A DNA stretch of 64,000 bases from a virus. Positions 44,840 to 54,142 of the stretch are shown one piece after another (within the stretch, counting starts at the first letter, position 1; each line of letters starts with the position of its first letter). The notes under the pieces are model-generated. The model searched no databases. It was given only the letters and a program-made list of their open reading frames with translations, and was not told the DNA's origin. A program made the position numbers and the translations under genes. The DNA lies in IMG/VR virus record IMGVR_UViG_3300010413_000020, positions 1 through 64,000 of that record; one strand, written 5' to 3'.

Positions 44840-46004
44840 GACTCCTCCCCTCATATTGTTCTTTAGCTGCGGTAAACTCCGCTAGTAGTTGTGTTCCTTT
44901 CTGGGGATTTATCTGTCCCATGTAATTTATTTTTCCTCGAAGCCATGTGAGGAGTGCTCCGCCATTTTTCTGTCCCGCTTTAGCTGCTTGTGAATCAAAC
45001 CCGTGGACTAGGCAATTGTGGGTGATCGCTCTTACTTTCCTATATTCCATTGCTGGGATATTCGGCCTTTGGTTGAAAACTGTTCCAAGAAGGAATCTAC
45101 CGTAATAGCCGTGGGCAATCTTAGTTTTACCGGGATTGATACGGTAGCCTGTATTATGTACGATAGATTTGATGTCCTCGATGAACTGAAGAGTTTCGTC
45201 TTTACTGAAAGTACGTCCACACGTGAATGATAGGTCATCACAATAACGGGTATACACCCACTTCTTTGTTCCCTCGAGCTTGTCCTTTTCGTTTCGCTTA
45301 TTCAGGTAAGAAATTATCTTCCCATCGAATAAATCGTTTGCTACGAGATTGCATATTGCACCAGAAGCAGGTGAACCCTGGGGAACTCCGCTCAAGAATT
45401 TAGGTACCCAAGCATCCGGAGATAACTTACTTTTGTGGCGATATTGCGGATTGGGAAAATCTGTAACCGTGAGTAGGTTCGCCAGCAGGCTTGCGACTTC
45501 ATGATTATATCCTATCTTCTTGAAGTAGTTACGTATCATGGCGCGACTGGTGGATGGAAAGAAATCCTTGAGGTCCATGTGCACATATAATCCCTTACGC
45601 GGACAGTCATGCGCTTTTGGGGTTTTGGTTCCGGCATCTTCGCAAATTTTACAAGGAGGAATGTGCTGAAGGACGGCGTGTCTACAGGAAAGACCCTTTC
45701 GATAGGCCGTTACGTGAGCCCCTAATTGGTCTTGTAAAGGAACCAAATATCGGATGTGAAGTTGATGGAGCAATAATTTCATCATGTCATTTGGAGAATG
45801 TAAAATGCGATGTCCTTTCTTCTTTTTAGGTATCTTGAAGATTTCGTACATATCCTTCTTGTTCTCCAACATGTACCACATTACCTTATTGCGAAATCCC
45901 AGACTGAAAGCCAACGAACAATCGTCAAACGCATAGGGCACTTCATCCGGAAGATCAGGAAGCTCAATTACAGCAATTTGTGTTTTATTAAATCCCACAC
46001 TCAT
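44832..46004 (-). CDS. Retron-like reverse transcriptase
   Basis: 390 residues, AGGAGGTGAGG upstream of the ATG. RT motifs: G-L-S-C-R-H-A-V-L-Q-H (retron-type region X), M-D-L-K-D-F-F-P-S (motif A, D144/D147), G-V-P-Q-G-S-P-A-S (motif B), Y-C-D-D at 234-237 (motif C), P-G-K-T-K-I (motif D), L-L-G-T-V-F-N-Q-R-P (motif E). A CxxC...C insertion (C118, C121, C134) sits before motif A. QGSP and the region X pattern place it with retron/group II-type RTs, not with diversity-generating retroelements. No retron msr-msd is evident upstream, where another gene abuts directly. Probably active. Confidence 0.85.
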   Translation of the reverse strand: MSVGFNKTQIAVIELPDLPDEVPYAFDDCSLAFSLGFRNKVMWYMLENKKDMYEIFKIPKKKKGHRILHSPNDMMKLLLHQLHIRYLVPLQDQLGAHVTAYRKGLSCRHAVLQHIPPCKICEDAGTKTPKAHDCPRKGLYVHMDLKDFFPSTSRAMIRNYFKKIGYNHEVASLLANLLTVTDFPNPQYRHKSKLSPDAWVPKFLSGVPQGSPASGAICNLVANDLFDGKIISYLNKRNEKDKLEGTKKWVYTRYCDDLSFTCGRTFSKDETLQFIEDIKSIVHNTGYRINPGKTKIAHGYYGRFLLGTVFNQRPNIPAMEYRKVRAITHNCLVHGFDSQAAKAGQKNGGALLTWLRGKINYMGQINPQKGTQLLAEFTAAKEQYEGRSHA

Positions 46005-46654
46005 GCCTCACCTCCTGCTTCTTCTACTGAACGCTTAGAGTTGTTGTAAAACTCGTTGTCCAATGCCAGTTCAGATTCTGCCTTTGATTTGCAAGTGAAG
46101 GTACCTGGCGTACACTGATTTGAATGATATCCCGGTAGATTTTTGCAAACAGCGCAGAGTACTGGAATAGTCCTGGTCGGAGTATGAAACGCAATTTGCG
46201 GCATCATAACTTTTTCGTTATGCCCTCTTTGAATTGCCCGTGACATAAGATATCCGACTGAAGAGGCGTATGGGTTTTTGAATTTCTTAGCATCTCCATA
46301 CACCGTTCGTACATGAGTAGGCACAACCATTATCCAACCTCTGTGGTTTCGTATGAGTTTCTGGAAGTTGTCTTGGGATGTTCCGGGTGTTCCCTCTCTT
46401 CGCAAATCGTTGCGTTCCACAGATATTTCGCAGAGGTTATCTACGTGTAAGCTATTAAGTGCTTGAAGCAAATCTTTGTCTAACGGCATTGAGAGATAAT
46501 AACGAAATGTCTTTCGAAAAACAGGTGCAAGTTTTTCACGTGCTAGGTACACGCGGTCATATGGAAAGTAATCATAGATAGGGGTCTTTTGGGAATGACG
46601 TAGTTTATGTTGTGCGATTTTCACACAAATAATCTTCTCTCGTCGTTGTGTCAT
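46001..46654 (-). CDS. Hypothetical protein in the reverse transcriptase cassette
   Basis: 217 residues, overlapping the RT start (ATGA). Basic N-terminus, a central helical part, and C-A-V-C...H-x3-C...C near the C-terminus that may bind zinc. Function unknown; conserved spacing with the RT suggests a partner. Confidence 0.6.
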   Translation of the reverse strand: MTQRREKIICVKIAQHKLRHSQKTPIYDYFPYDRVYLAREKLAPVFRKTFRYYLSMPLDKDLLQALNSLHVDNLCEISVERNDLRREGTPGTSQDNFQKLIRNHRGWIMVVPTHVRTVYGDAKKFKNPYASSVGYLMSRAIQRGHNEKVMMPQIAFHTPTRTIPVLCAVCKNLPGYHSNQCTPGTFTCKSKAESELALDNEFYNNSKRSVEEAGGEA

Positions 46655-46670
46655 TTGCTTCTCTCCCTGT

Positions 46671-48341
46671 TTAATCTTTGATCTTTAAAACCCTTGGTTG
46701 CATGTATTCGTTTTCAGTTCCAGTAGATGTGAGTACCCAGATAAGCGGGCATGGAGGTAAATATTCAGGAATGGGTCCGTGTGGCGGGCCAACCGGAGCT
46801 TCCCCGTCCGTTAAGAGAATCGCTAAATCTGGGGGGTCCGTCATAGGATTTTCTTCTCGGTCAGCGTTGGGCATCCAGTCCCCTTCTTCGTCTCTTCCAC
46901 ACATGTATTTGAGGGGTGGCGTAAAGCTTGTGCCACCATAGCCGTAACGATTGATTAATTGATATCTGTCTCTGGCGAATTTTTCAGTATCATCGGGACC
47001 CAGAAGTTTCTCATACTGAATGGCATGGTCGAACATGATGAGACGTATTGTTACTTCGTCTTCCTGGTTCATAATGCCTCGAATTTCGGCCATGAAATCC
47101 AGAAATTCGGATTGACTGACACTGCCGGATGTATCGACCATACACGCGATGTTGAATGCAAAGTTCTTTTGGAATCCGGGATAGGGTTCCATACCTTCGT
47201 CTTCCAGATGGAAGAAACAGGGATTGGGATACGCGGTGCTTTCATCCAATTTGGAAGAAACTTCTGATCGCATCATGTTTTGTAGAACAATCTGCCAGGG
47301 AATTGTAGGCTCCTCGAGTAAATCTTGGATAGCTTCCATGAATTTTCCTGGAACTTTTCCACAACTTTTCTTGGTTTGTTCTACTGCGTTTTTGGTTATC
47401 CTTTTGGCTTCTCTCTTTGCACTATCAATTGCTCGTTCAATCTCGGCGCTGGTCATCTCATCAAAATCTAAATTCCAGGGGACGTTTTGAGGGTTCTGGC
47501 CGCGTACTAGATCTTTAAACCACTCTGGGTAATTATCGTCCAGGCCGTCTGCGGGGGATAATTCTTCTGAATTAGCTCCACCACCTCCTTTGTTGTTATC
47601 CCCTTCTTTGTCACCCTGACCAGATCGATTATTATCCTCTGTATTCTGGGTGGAAGATTTTGAAGAACCATCAGGGGAATCTCCTCTTCCACCTTTGGAA
47701 TTTCCCGATTGGCGGGAGGACCCACCTTGTTGATTGGATTGATTGGCATTACACCCTCCTATCATTGGTATGATTTGTAGATTTGGATTAAATCCGTCTT
47801 TTTGCATATTTTTCATTAATTCATTAAAATAGAACTCGAAGGATTGCCCTGTTGGATAGTTGTATTTCGCTTCTTCCGGCCAAATAAATCTATCTCGATA
47901 CTTCGCAAAATTGGTACGTGGAGTTTCCAGGATAGGACGAACAGCAATGTCGTTTGCTGCCATATCCGCTGCTACATTCATTATGGGTTGTAAACGGGCA
48001 TAACGAATATTATCGTTGAGTTTCAGACGGATGCGCAACATTTTTTCCAGGTGTTGAAGAGCCAAATGCGCGGCTTCATGAACCACTACGAGTAATTGAA
48101 ACGGTCCTTCTTGTTGTACAAACCAGACAGGATGCCAAACCAACATGTACCTGCCGTGATTATCGAGAGTTACTGCTGCCGTAGGTGGCCAAAGGTCTTT
48201 ACGGGGGGCGCGACCACAACCATTAATCATGCGGGCATAGAAGTTACTGCCTCCTCGGGGACTACAGAGCCACTGTAGAGCTCGAGACATTGCTCGGTCT
48301 ATCTCTTCTTCAGAAAACTCTTGTTGTTTTATCTCTTCCAT
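46671..48341 (-). CDS. Metallopeptidase-VWA protein (DUF2201-like)
   Basis: 556 residues. N-terminal half carries V-V-H-E-A-A-H (HExxH at 88-92), the putative metallopeptidase motif of this family. An acidic/Asn/Ser/Gly-rich linker covers residues about 200-260. C-terminal VWA domain has D-T-S-G-S (MIDAS) and later L-T-D-G. Such proteins pair with MoxR-type AAA ATPases; one is encoded 2 kb away. The pair may remodel protein complexes during infection or head/tail maturation. Confidence 0.8.
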   Translation of the reverse strand: MEEIKQQEFSEEEIDRAMSRALQWLCSPRGGSNFYARMINGCGRAPRKDLWPPTAAVTLDNHGRYMLVWHPVWFVQQEGPFQLLVVVHEAAHLALQHLEKMLRIRLKLNDNIRYARLQPIMNVAADMAANDIAVRPILETPRTNFAKYRDRFIWPEEAKYNYPTGQSFEFYFNELMKNMQKDGFNPNLQIIPMIGGCNANQSNQQGGSSRQSGNSKGGRGDSPDGSSKSSTQNTEDNNRSGQGDKEGDNNKGGGGANSEELSPADGLDDNYPEWFKDLVRGQNPQNVPWNLDFDEMTSAEIERAIDSAKREAKRITKNAVEQTKKSCGKVPGKFMEAIQDLLEEPTIPWQIVLQNMMRSEVSSKLDESTAYPNPCFFHLEDEGMEPYPGFQKNFAFNIACMVDTSGSVSQSEFLDFMAEIRGIMNQEDEVTIRLIMFDHAIQYEKLLGPDDTEKFARDRYQLINRYGYGGTSFTPPLKYMCGRDEEGDWMPNADREENPMTDPPDLAILLTDGEAPVGPPHGPIPEYLPPCPLIWVLTSTGTENEYMQPRVLKIKD

Positions 48342-48358
48342 TTATCTTCTCCTCTGTC

Positions 48359-48364
48359 TATAAT
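48359..48364 (+). promoter_or_regulatory. Candidate promoter in divergent region
   Basis: TATAAT at 48359-48364, between the divergent VWA gene and the plus-strand gene starting at 48416. The -35 region is weak. The mirrored strand also contains AATTATAGA, so polarity is uncertain. Confidence 0.3.
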
Positions 48365-48415
48365 TCAATAGGCGTGAGACGAACGCCATAGATACAGGAA
48401 CGTTGAGGTGTTTAT

Positions 48416-49429
48416 ATGACCCAGGTAATTGACCAGACAAATGACCCAGGTTTTTCTACTTTGAGGGTGATCGTGGACCGTTTTCCTCGATTGAGAGAAA
48501 TGGCTAAAACTGCTAACCTCGATCCCTCTGAATTTTCAAATTTACCCGACGAAGCATTTGCATGGCCGGGACAGCGGCGGTTTCCTATACATAATGCGGA
48601 GCATACCGCACTGTCTATGGGTTACAGTAAAGTTGCTCAGAAATTACCATCGGATGTGGCAGAAACGATGGAGAAAGCCGCGTCTCTGCATGGGGTGGAT
48701 ACTGAGGCATTCGAGGAACCGGTTGCAATCGAAAAAGTAGCATCCGACGATGGGCATTATCTCATCCCTGACAAGCGTAGATTTAAGATAGCATCTAAGG
48801 AAGATGTGCCTGTTGCGGAACGGATAATTCATGAAAAATACTCATCCCTCTCGGTCGGAGATAGAACTATTGCTTGTATGCAATTAGTTAAGGTCGCGGA
48901 GGAATACGGGGAGGAGTTACATCCTTCTACCATTAAACTCGCGGGTTTAACAATTACGAGTACTCGTACTATGCGAGATTGGATAGAGGCACGTAAAGAA
49001 GCTTCTCTAAGACTTGGATCTGCGATGGCTCAAGCATTTGAAACGTTAGCTAATCAATTTCAGGATGTAGAACCTTTTATTCATAATCGTGGCGACCAAA
49101 TGAAACTGGCTAGTGCTTTACAGCGCATGGACGAGGCTGCGGGGTTAACTCAATTTTATGGCCGTAAGTTGTTAGACCCTATAGAAACAGTCTTTAACAC
49201 TCCTCATCGTTCCGATAATTTTGTTAAAGTGGGTTCCGCACTTCAGAATAAGGCACTCTTAGCTTCTCTCCCTCTCTCGTTTTGGGAAGACGCGTTAGGA
49301 CCAGAAATTGCTGCCGAGATAGCCCCTAACGGTCAGGTGGATATAACTATGTTGGAGCAGATTCTTCCCACGCTGCCCGCCGATTTAAAATCGGCCTTGG
49401 AAACCCAACTCGCTGCGTATAATCGGTAG
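48416..49429 (+). CDS. Hypothetical protein upstream of terminase
   Basis: 337 residues, helical and acidic/Ala-rich, with W-P-G-Q-R-R-F-P-I-H-N-A-E-H-T near residue 50. Recurrent K-V-A and K-L-A segments resemble processed virion-scaffold or internal head proteins. No family is recognised. Confidence 0.6.
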   Translation: MTQVIDQTNDPGFSTLRVIVDRFPRLREMAKTANLDPSEFSNLPDEAFAWPGQRRFPIHNAEHTALSMGYSKVAQKLPSDVAETMEKAASLHGVDTEAFEEPVAIEKVASDDGHYLIPDKRRFKIASKEDVPVAERIIHEKYSSLSVGDRTIACMQLVKVAEEYGEELHPSTIKLAGLTITSTRTMRDWIEARKEASLRLGSAMAQAFETLANQFQDVEPFIHNRGDQMKLASALQRMDEAAGLTQFYGRKLLDPIETVFNTPHRSDNFVKVGSALQNKALLASLPLSFWEDALGPEIAAEIAPNGQVDITMLEQILPTLPADLKSALETQLAAYNR

Positions 49430-49432
49430 TTT

Positions 49433-50197
49433 ATGGAACAACTTCTGGAAAAATTTGCGGAGCATGTTTCCCATCTTACAAATTACACTGTAAAGACCGC
49501 CCAGAGAGCAGACATAGCACGAAAGTACTTACGCGAAGGGGATGAACGCTCGGCTGCGGCTTTGTTGATGGCCCTGCGTACTCTTCATGGAATTGAGTCA
49601 TTCTATTGGGAACCTGAGACTATTTGGTTGACCCTCGAACGGGATGATCATTTAGACATGGAAGAATTGGGACGTAATAAATTACAAGCGGCTATTACCC
49701 TTATTGTTAATCCTGCATTTTTTTGGGACAATCTCGTATTCCAACGAACGGTTCAGGCACTTAATGGAGAACCCTTTGACCCAGAAGCACTTCAGGAATG
49801 CCATCCAGGATATATGTCTTGGGCAGTTTACGAATCAGGATTGATTCGAGGATTAGACCCTGAGGAACCTGTATCTGCTGAACTGGATGAAGATGTTCAA
49901 CAATACGTAGCAGTCTGTTTGAAGCGTGCAGGTTATGTATATCCTCCTAATCAATTAATCGCTGTTGCTGACAATTTAGAAAAGATTCTTCCTAGAGAGA
50001 CCAAGCCATTTATCGACCAAGTAAAAAAATCATGGGAGCACCTGGACAAGGGAGCCCTCTCGGAACGTACATTCCAAGAGGACCCCCTCGATGTCCAGTT
50101 AGCGCAACTTGCTTCCTGTTACGAATATGTGCGAGAACGCGCCAATGAAATGGCGAGTGAGATTCTTTCGTTAGACCGAGAACTCCTCAACTCCTGA
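49433..50197 (+). CDS. Hypothetical protein upstream of terminase
   Basis: 254 residues, mostly helical and acidic, with A-A-A-L-L-M-A-L-R-T-L-H near residue 45. It follows the previous gene by 3 bases, and the two are likely co-expressed. Its stop overlaps the convergent MoxR gene by 11 bases. Confidence 0.6.
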   Translation: MEQLLEKFAEHVSHLTNYTVKTAQRADIARKYLREGDERSAAALLMALRTLHGIESFYWEPETIWLTLERDDHLDMEELGRNKLQAAITLIVNPAFFWDNLVFQRTVQALNGEPFDPEALQECHPGYMSWAVYESGLIRGLDPEEPVSAELDEDVQQYVAVCLKRAGYVYPPNQLIAVADNLEKILPRETKPFIDQVKKSWEHLDKGALSERTFQEDPLDVQLAQLASCYEYVRERANEMASEILSLDRELLNS

Positions 50198-51407
50198 TTT
50201 TTTCTTCCATTCCGCGATAGTTGTTGTCTATTTCTAACTGAAGATTACACCAACTATCATAGTCTTGGAGTTCTCGCATCAGCGAATTGAGATATTCTTC
50301 CGATTTATTTTCCTCGGCAATAGACCGCATTTGAAAGAGCATTGCTCCGGCCATCTCCAGTGGGTGCAATTCTATGAACTTAAGAAAGTTCTTGGCGGTG
50401 TCTTCTACGTCTGGAGTTGTCGCAAACATCAAACGCAAAACGTTTTGGTCCAAATCAGCCAGGGGTTCATGCATGGCATTATCGACCATTTTCTGTATGG
50501 CGTTTTTGACTTTACTGAATCTACGTAAAACGTCATCCGCACCAATTGTTAAAGAAGAATCTTTAAGATGTGCGGATAATTCCGAGGCCATGGTTACCCC
50601 TATGGATGCGGCGAATCGTTGCATAGCAAATTCGCTATTTAACGGAATACCCTTTGCTTCCATGTTGTAGGAATCTTCGCTGATGGTTTCGATGTTAGCA
50701 GGACAGTTATATTGTTTCTGTTCTTTCAGAGCCTTCCAGTCGTATATGTTGTTTGGTTTAGCTCTAAAGTAATCCAGAATACCAGGATGACAGGCTTTAT
50801 CTTTTGCTGCGCCTTGTCCGAAGAGATGGAATCGTTCAGTAGCAGCGTGTTTCATGAATCCTTTTAAATCCGGCAATACATAAAAGAATTTAACGCGACG
50901 GCGTATCGCCGCTTCATTTTCAATCGAAGTTACATTATATTCCGCGGTTGAGGGATTCATCGTTCCTGCAACAAGACATTGTTTGGGCACCACATAGTTA
51001 AACATGCGCCCGTCTTCCATCATGGTAAAGAATTGATTAATGGCATGTTTGAGCCCGCGGTTGAGCTCATCAAAGAGAATGATTTTCTTTTCATCTCCTT
51101 TAGGAAAGATTTCAGGAACGGCAACTTTGAAAAAGTCTTCAAGGGTACGCACTGGTATGCCGGAACCCATTAGGCCCCAGTGAGCAGTATGAATAGGAAC
51201 GACGGTGTATCCTGTGTCATGCGCTATCTGTGACCAAATCTGTGTTTTGCCTATTCCCGAATCCCCTACCAGGACAATACAGCCCCGTCGTTGGTGAAAT
51301 TCTAAGGACAAGCGAATTTGAGCCGCAGCTTCCGCAAGTGTGACCTGGGGAATGTCGCGCAATTCAGCATACTTAGGAACAACTTTTTCTTCTTCTTTAC
51401 TTGCCAT
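50187..51407 (-). CDS. MoxR-type AAA+ ATPase
   Basis: 406 residues, AAGGAG upstream. Walker A G-D-S-G-I-G-K-T-Q near residue 50, Walker B I-I-L-F-D-E-L-N-R-G near 112, sensor region A-G-T-M-N-P-S, and an arginine-finger region A-A-I-R-R-R-V. This is the MoxR/dynein-like AAA family, partner of VWA proteins such as the one at 46.7-48.3 kb. Likely a chaperone-like ATPase that remodels or assembles phage complexes. Confidence 0.85.
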   Translation of the reverse strand: MASKEEEKVVPKYAELRDIPQVTLAEAAAQIRLSLEFHQRRGCIVLVGDSGIGKTQIWSQIAHDTGYTVVPIHTAHWGLMGSGIPVRTLEDFFKVAVPEIFPKGDEKKIILFDELNRGLKHAINQFFTMMEDGRMFNYVVPKQCLVAGTMNPSTAEYNVTSIENEAAIRRRVKFFYVLPDLKGFMKHAATERFHLFGQGAAKDKACHPGILDYFRAKPNNIYDWKALKEQKQYNCPANIETISEDSYNMEAKGIPLNSEFAMQRFAASIGVTMASELSAHLKDSSLTIGADDVLRRFSKVKNAIQKMVDNAMHEPLADLDQNVLRLMFATTPDVEDTAKNFLKFIELHPLEMAGAMLFQMRSIAEENKSEEYLNSLMRELQDYDSWCNLQLEIDNNYRGMEEKIRS

Positions 51408-51433
51408 GCTTCTCTCCTTGCTTTAACTTTTAT

Positions 51434-53053
51434 ATGATGAAAGGCAATTTACAGCACTTTCGAATGAGTAGTGTCGCACAGGCATGGCTGCGCCTGGACG
51501 GACAACCCTTTCGATTAGATGATTGGCCGATGCACAAAGAGTTCTACGATGGGAGATTCCGCCGTAGTCTTTTTAAAACAAGTCGTCAGGTGGGTAAGAG
51601 CGTCACCATGTGCAACTTCAGTATCATTGAGTGCTCTCTTATACCGCACTTTTCTACAATGTTTGTGGCTCCCACTAAAGAGCATACCGTTAGATTTTCG
51701 AACACACGTTTAGGAAAGATTCTTCGCTACTCACCGGTTATTAACAAAACTTTTTTACGTACTGAGCTCGCTGATCGTGTGTTTCATAAACAATATACTA
51801 ACGGCTCTGAGATGCTGTTGACCTATGGGTCCGATAGTGAGGAGCGGGTTCGTGGACCTTCAACTGACAGAAACATGTACGATGAGGTCCAGGACATGCT
51901 TTATGACCCGGTTATTACTGTTGGTAATGAAACAATGTCCAATTCTCCTCATGCTTTTGAGACTTATGCGGGCACTCCTAAGACTATGGAGAATACCATT
52001 CAGTATCTCTGGGAGATTTCGACGCAGACAGAATGGGTGATGAAATGTGATGCCTGTGGGTCATACCAATTTATAGATAACGAAAAACACTTGGGGAAAT
52101 TAGGGCCGGTCTGTTTGAAATGCAAGTCTTACTTGAATCCTTTCCATGGCACCTGGATTGATATGAATCCTATAGATTACGGTGCAGGGGAAGACGAAGA
52201 CACAAAATTAAAAGGTTTCCACATATCTCAACCCATGATGCCTTTCAATGTTCCAAAGTCGATGGAAGGGCGTGGAGATATGGAAGAAGTCGCTCTCCGG
52301 CGATGGAAACGTATTATTAATAAGTTCGAGGGTACACCTATCTCTGTATTCCGCAACGAGGTTCTCGGCGTTTCCGACGCTATTGGTACCCGCGTTCTTT
52401 CTAAACAAGAGCTCCAGGCTCTTTGTACTCCCCGTGAAATGCAAGATTTCCCTAATGATAAAACACTTGAAGGAATCAGTCTTACCGTAGGTGGTGTGGA
52501 TTGGTCTGGTGGGGGTACTACAGGCGTTTCTCGTACTGTAATATGGATATGGGGTTTTAGACCTACAGACCGAAAACTAGTCTGTCTTCTCTATAAAGTG
52601 CTTGCGGGAATCAATCCAGTGAATGTCATAGACGAAATTGCAAAAATATTTGATGCATATCGTGTACAACTTGTTATTGGAGATGCGGGTGAAGGCCATA
52701 CGGCTAACAATCTTTTGCGAAGCAAAATTGGAATTCACCGAGTACAGCAAGTACAATATGGTGCCCAAAAAAAGGCTATTAACTGGAATGGAGAAGACCG
52801 TTGGATGGCCGACCGTACAACTCTTATCGACAACTATTTCATGGGTTTGAAACGGCAAGAATTTGAATTTGCTACTCGCTCTGAGATGGAAGTTGCCATC
52901 ACCGATATTCTTAACGAGTATGAGGAAATAACTACAGCAGGTCGTCGTGTTTGGCGTCATTCTCCTCAACGTCCAGATGATTGTCTTCATGCAGGACTTT
53001 TTGGTTGGCTTGCCTTTAAAATGGTTATGGGGGATATGAGAATGTATCAGTAA
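51434..53053 (+). CDS. terL: Large terminase subunit (DNA packaging ATPase-nuclease)
   Basis: 539 residues from the ATG at 51434; a TTG-started reading to 51401 is less likely, and no ribosome binding site is obvious for either. Walker A region S-R-Q-V-G-K-S-V, Walker B M-Y-D-E-V-Q-D-M, nuclease motif G-V-D-W-S-G-G-G and later V-I-G-D-A-G-E-G, then a C-terminal D-D-C-L-H-A metal site. C-D-A-C...C-L-K-C around residue 200-225 form a zinc ribbon within the ATPase-nuclease linker. It pumps and cuts phage DNA. Directly followed by the multi-arm RNA. Confidence 0.9.
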   Translation: MMKGNLQHFRMSSVAQAWLRLDGQPFRLDDWPMHKEFYDGRFRRSLFKTSRQVGKSVTMCNFSIIECSLIPHFSTMFVAPTKEHTVRFSNTRLGKILRYSPVINKTFLRTELADRVFHKQYTNGSEMLLTYGSDSEERVRGPSTDRNMYDEVQDMLYDPVITVGNETMSNSPHAFETYAGTPKTMENTIQYLWEISTQTEWVMKCDACGSYQFIDNEKHLGKLGPVCLKCKSYLNPFHGTWIDMNPIDYGAGEDEDTKLKGFHISQPMMPFNVPKSMEGRGDMEEVALRRWKRIINKFEGTPISVFRNEVLGVSDAIGTRVLSKQELQALCTPREMQDFPNDKTLEGISLTVGGVDWSGGGTTGVSRTVIWIWGFRPTDRKLVCLLYKVLAGINPVNVIDEIAKIFDAYRVQLVIGDAGEGHTANNLLRSKIGIHRVQQVQYGAQKKAINWNGEDRWMADRTTLIDNYFMGLKRQEFEFATRSEMEVAITDILNEYEEITTAGRRVWRHSPQRPDDCLHAGLFGWLAFKMVMGDMRMYQ

Positions 53054-53115
53054 CTTTTGTCGCTGTCCGCTTATTTTCCAATGATTGCAGTGGAAAAGAA
53101 GTGTTGTCAGAGTCT

Positions 53116-53142
53116 TTTTGCGAATAATGCCTATTCGCAAAA
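53116..53142 (+). other. 11-bp perfect hairpin at the start of the RNA region
   Basis: TTTTGCGAATA (53116-53126) and TATTCGCAAAA (53132-53142) form a perfect stem with a 5-base loop. It could be a terminator after terminase (only four A/T follow, so weak) or a processing stem of the RNA. Confidence 0.6.
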
Positions 53143-53169
53143 TAGCGCCCTAGCTTGATTGCAAAGAAC

Positions 53170-53184
53170 GGAGCGTAACGCTCC
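53170..53184 (+). other. Bracketing hairpin, left
   Basis: GGAGCG-TAA-CGCTCC. A nearly identical hairpin, GGAGCG-TAT-CGCTCC, occurs at the right end of the array (54128-54142). Confidence 0.75.
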
Positions 53185-53286
53185 AGCGTCTCTAACAGAG
53201 AGAAGCTCCGACAAAAGTCGCTGACCTTCTGGAGAGGGCCCTTTCAGGTCCTCCTGAAGACGGGACCTCGGCAAGAGGACAAACCC

Positions 53287-54039
53287 GGTACTGCTGTCAT
53301 TAGATGGGGCTTTTATCCCCGGCCCGAGTGGCGTGGGCTTCCACGGGGCAGGCGGGCTCGGGGGTAAAAGAACCAGTAATGGCACTGCTGTCTTAACGTC
53401 CTGTTTAGGGTGCTCCTGATAGCCTGCGACTTGAAGAGGCGCGGCTCTCAGGGGCGTCCCTGAACAGGTGGTTCAGGCACTGCTGTCTTAACGGGCCGGA
53501 ACTGGTCAGAACCGTGGGGTGAGCCGTGAGGCGAAACCCCGGTGAGGACCTAGTCCGGCTGTTCAGGCACTGCTGTCTTTAGAATCTAGTGGCCTGCCAA
53601 AGGAAAAGCGAAGCGATCCTTAGGCAGAGCAGACTAGAGACTAAGGCACTGCTGTCTTATTTTCTCAACGCGAAGCCGCCCGGCTGCAGCACACTACTGT
53701 GCGGAAGCCTGGTGCGGCTGAACGGGGAGAAAATAGGCACTGCTGTCTTATGGGGTCCACACCGCGCACTCCTCGGGGCTGCGGTGTGACGCCTAGGCAC
53801 TGCTGTCCTATGCATTTGCCGCGGGCACTGCATGACATTTCCCGTCCAATTGAATGAAATGCCTGCGAGTGCCTCGCGTCGAATGATTGGGCACTGCTGT
53901 CTTGCATACGTTCCCCGTGCGAGGTGTAATGGTAGCCGAAGGGGCCATTATCACCTGCGGGGGAACATATACAGGCACCGTTGACTTTGCTCGGGCCCAT
54001 GTGCCCAACGGCAGTGGGCTCCGTGCAAGGCACTGCTGT
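53287..54039 (+). repeat. Nine-copy GGCACTGCTGTCTTA linker repeat
   Basis: Copies start at 53287 (GGTACTGCTGTCATTA), 53381, 53476, 53566, 53645, 53736, 53796, 53890 and 54029 (ending GTGATC). Spacings are 94, 95, 90, 79, 91, 60, 94 and 139 bases. The core CACTGCTGT is invariant in copies 2-9 and has one change in copy 1 (TACTGCTGT). The intervals share no sequence but share the closing-stem design. Confidence 0.95.
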
Positions 54040-54127
54040 GATCTAGGAGACGAAAGCCACCACCCCGTGGTGAACAAAGTGAACCACTCAGGTGGTGGCG
54101 CGTTTCCTAATCGCGACAATCAGTAAT

Positions 54128-54142
54128 GGAGCGTATCGCTCC
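54128..54142 (+). other. Bracketing hairpin, right
   Basis: GGAGCG-TAT-CGCTCC, mirror of the left bracket with one loop base different. A further hairpin TCTGT...ACAGA follows near 54158-54175. Confidence 0.7.

Noticed and set aside
44832-46004. Diversity-generating retroelement
   Set aside because: Motif B is QGSP rather than the DGR-type SQ, and no nearby template/variable repeat pair or Avd-like gene was seen.
53287-54039. CRISPR array
   Set aside because: Repeats are only about 15 bases, intervals vary from about 45 to 125 bases and are themselves palindromic, and no cas operon is present; the lone Cas4-like nuclease belongs to the replication unit.
53287-54039. Degenerate tRNA gene array
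   Set aside because: Unit length near 90 and GGTTCA words recall tRNAs, but the intervals fold as single long hairpins without cloverleaf, anticodon arm or CCA end.
53131-54126. Several open frames of 60-120 codons on both strands
   Set aside because: They lack ribosome binding sites, cross the hairpins and repeats, and have atypical composition; they are by-products of the G+C-rich RNA.
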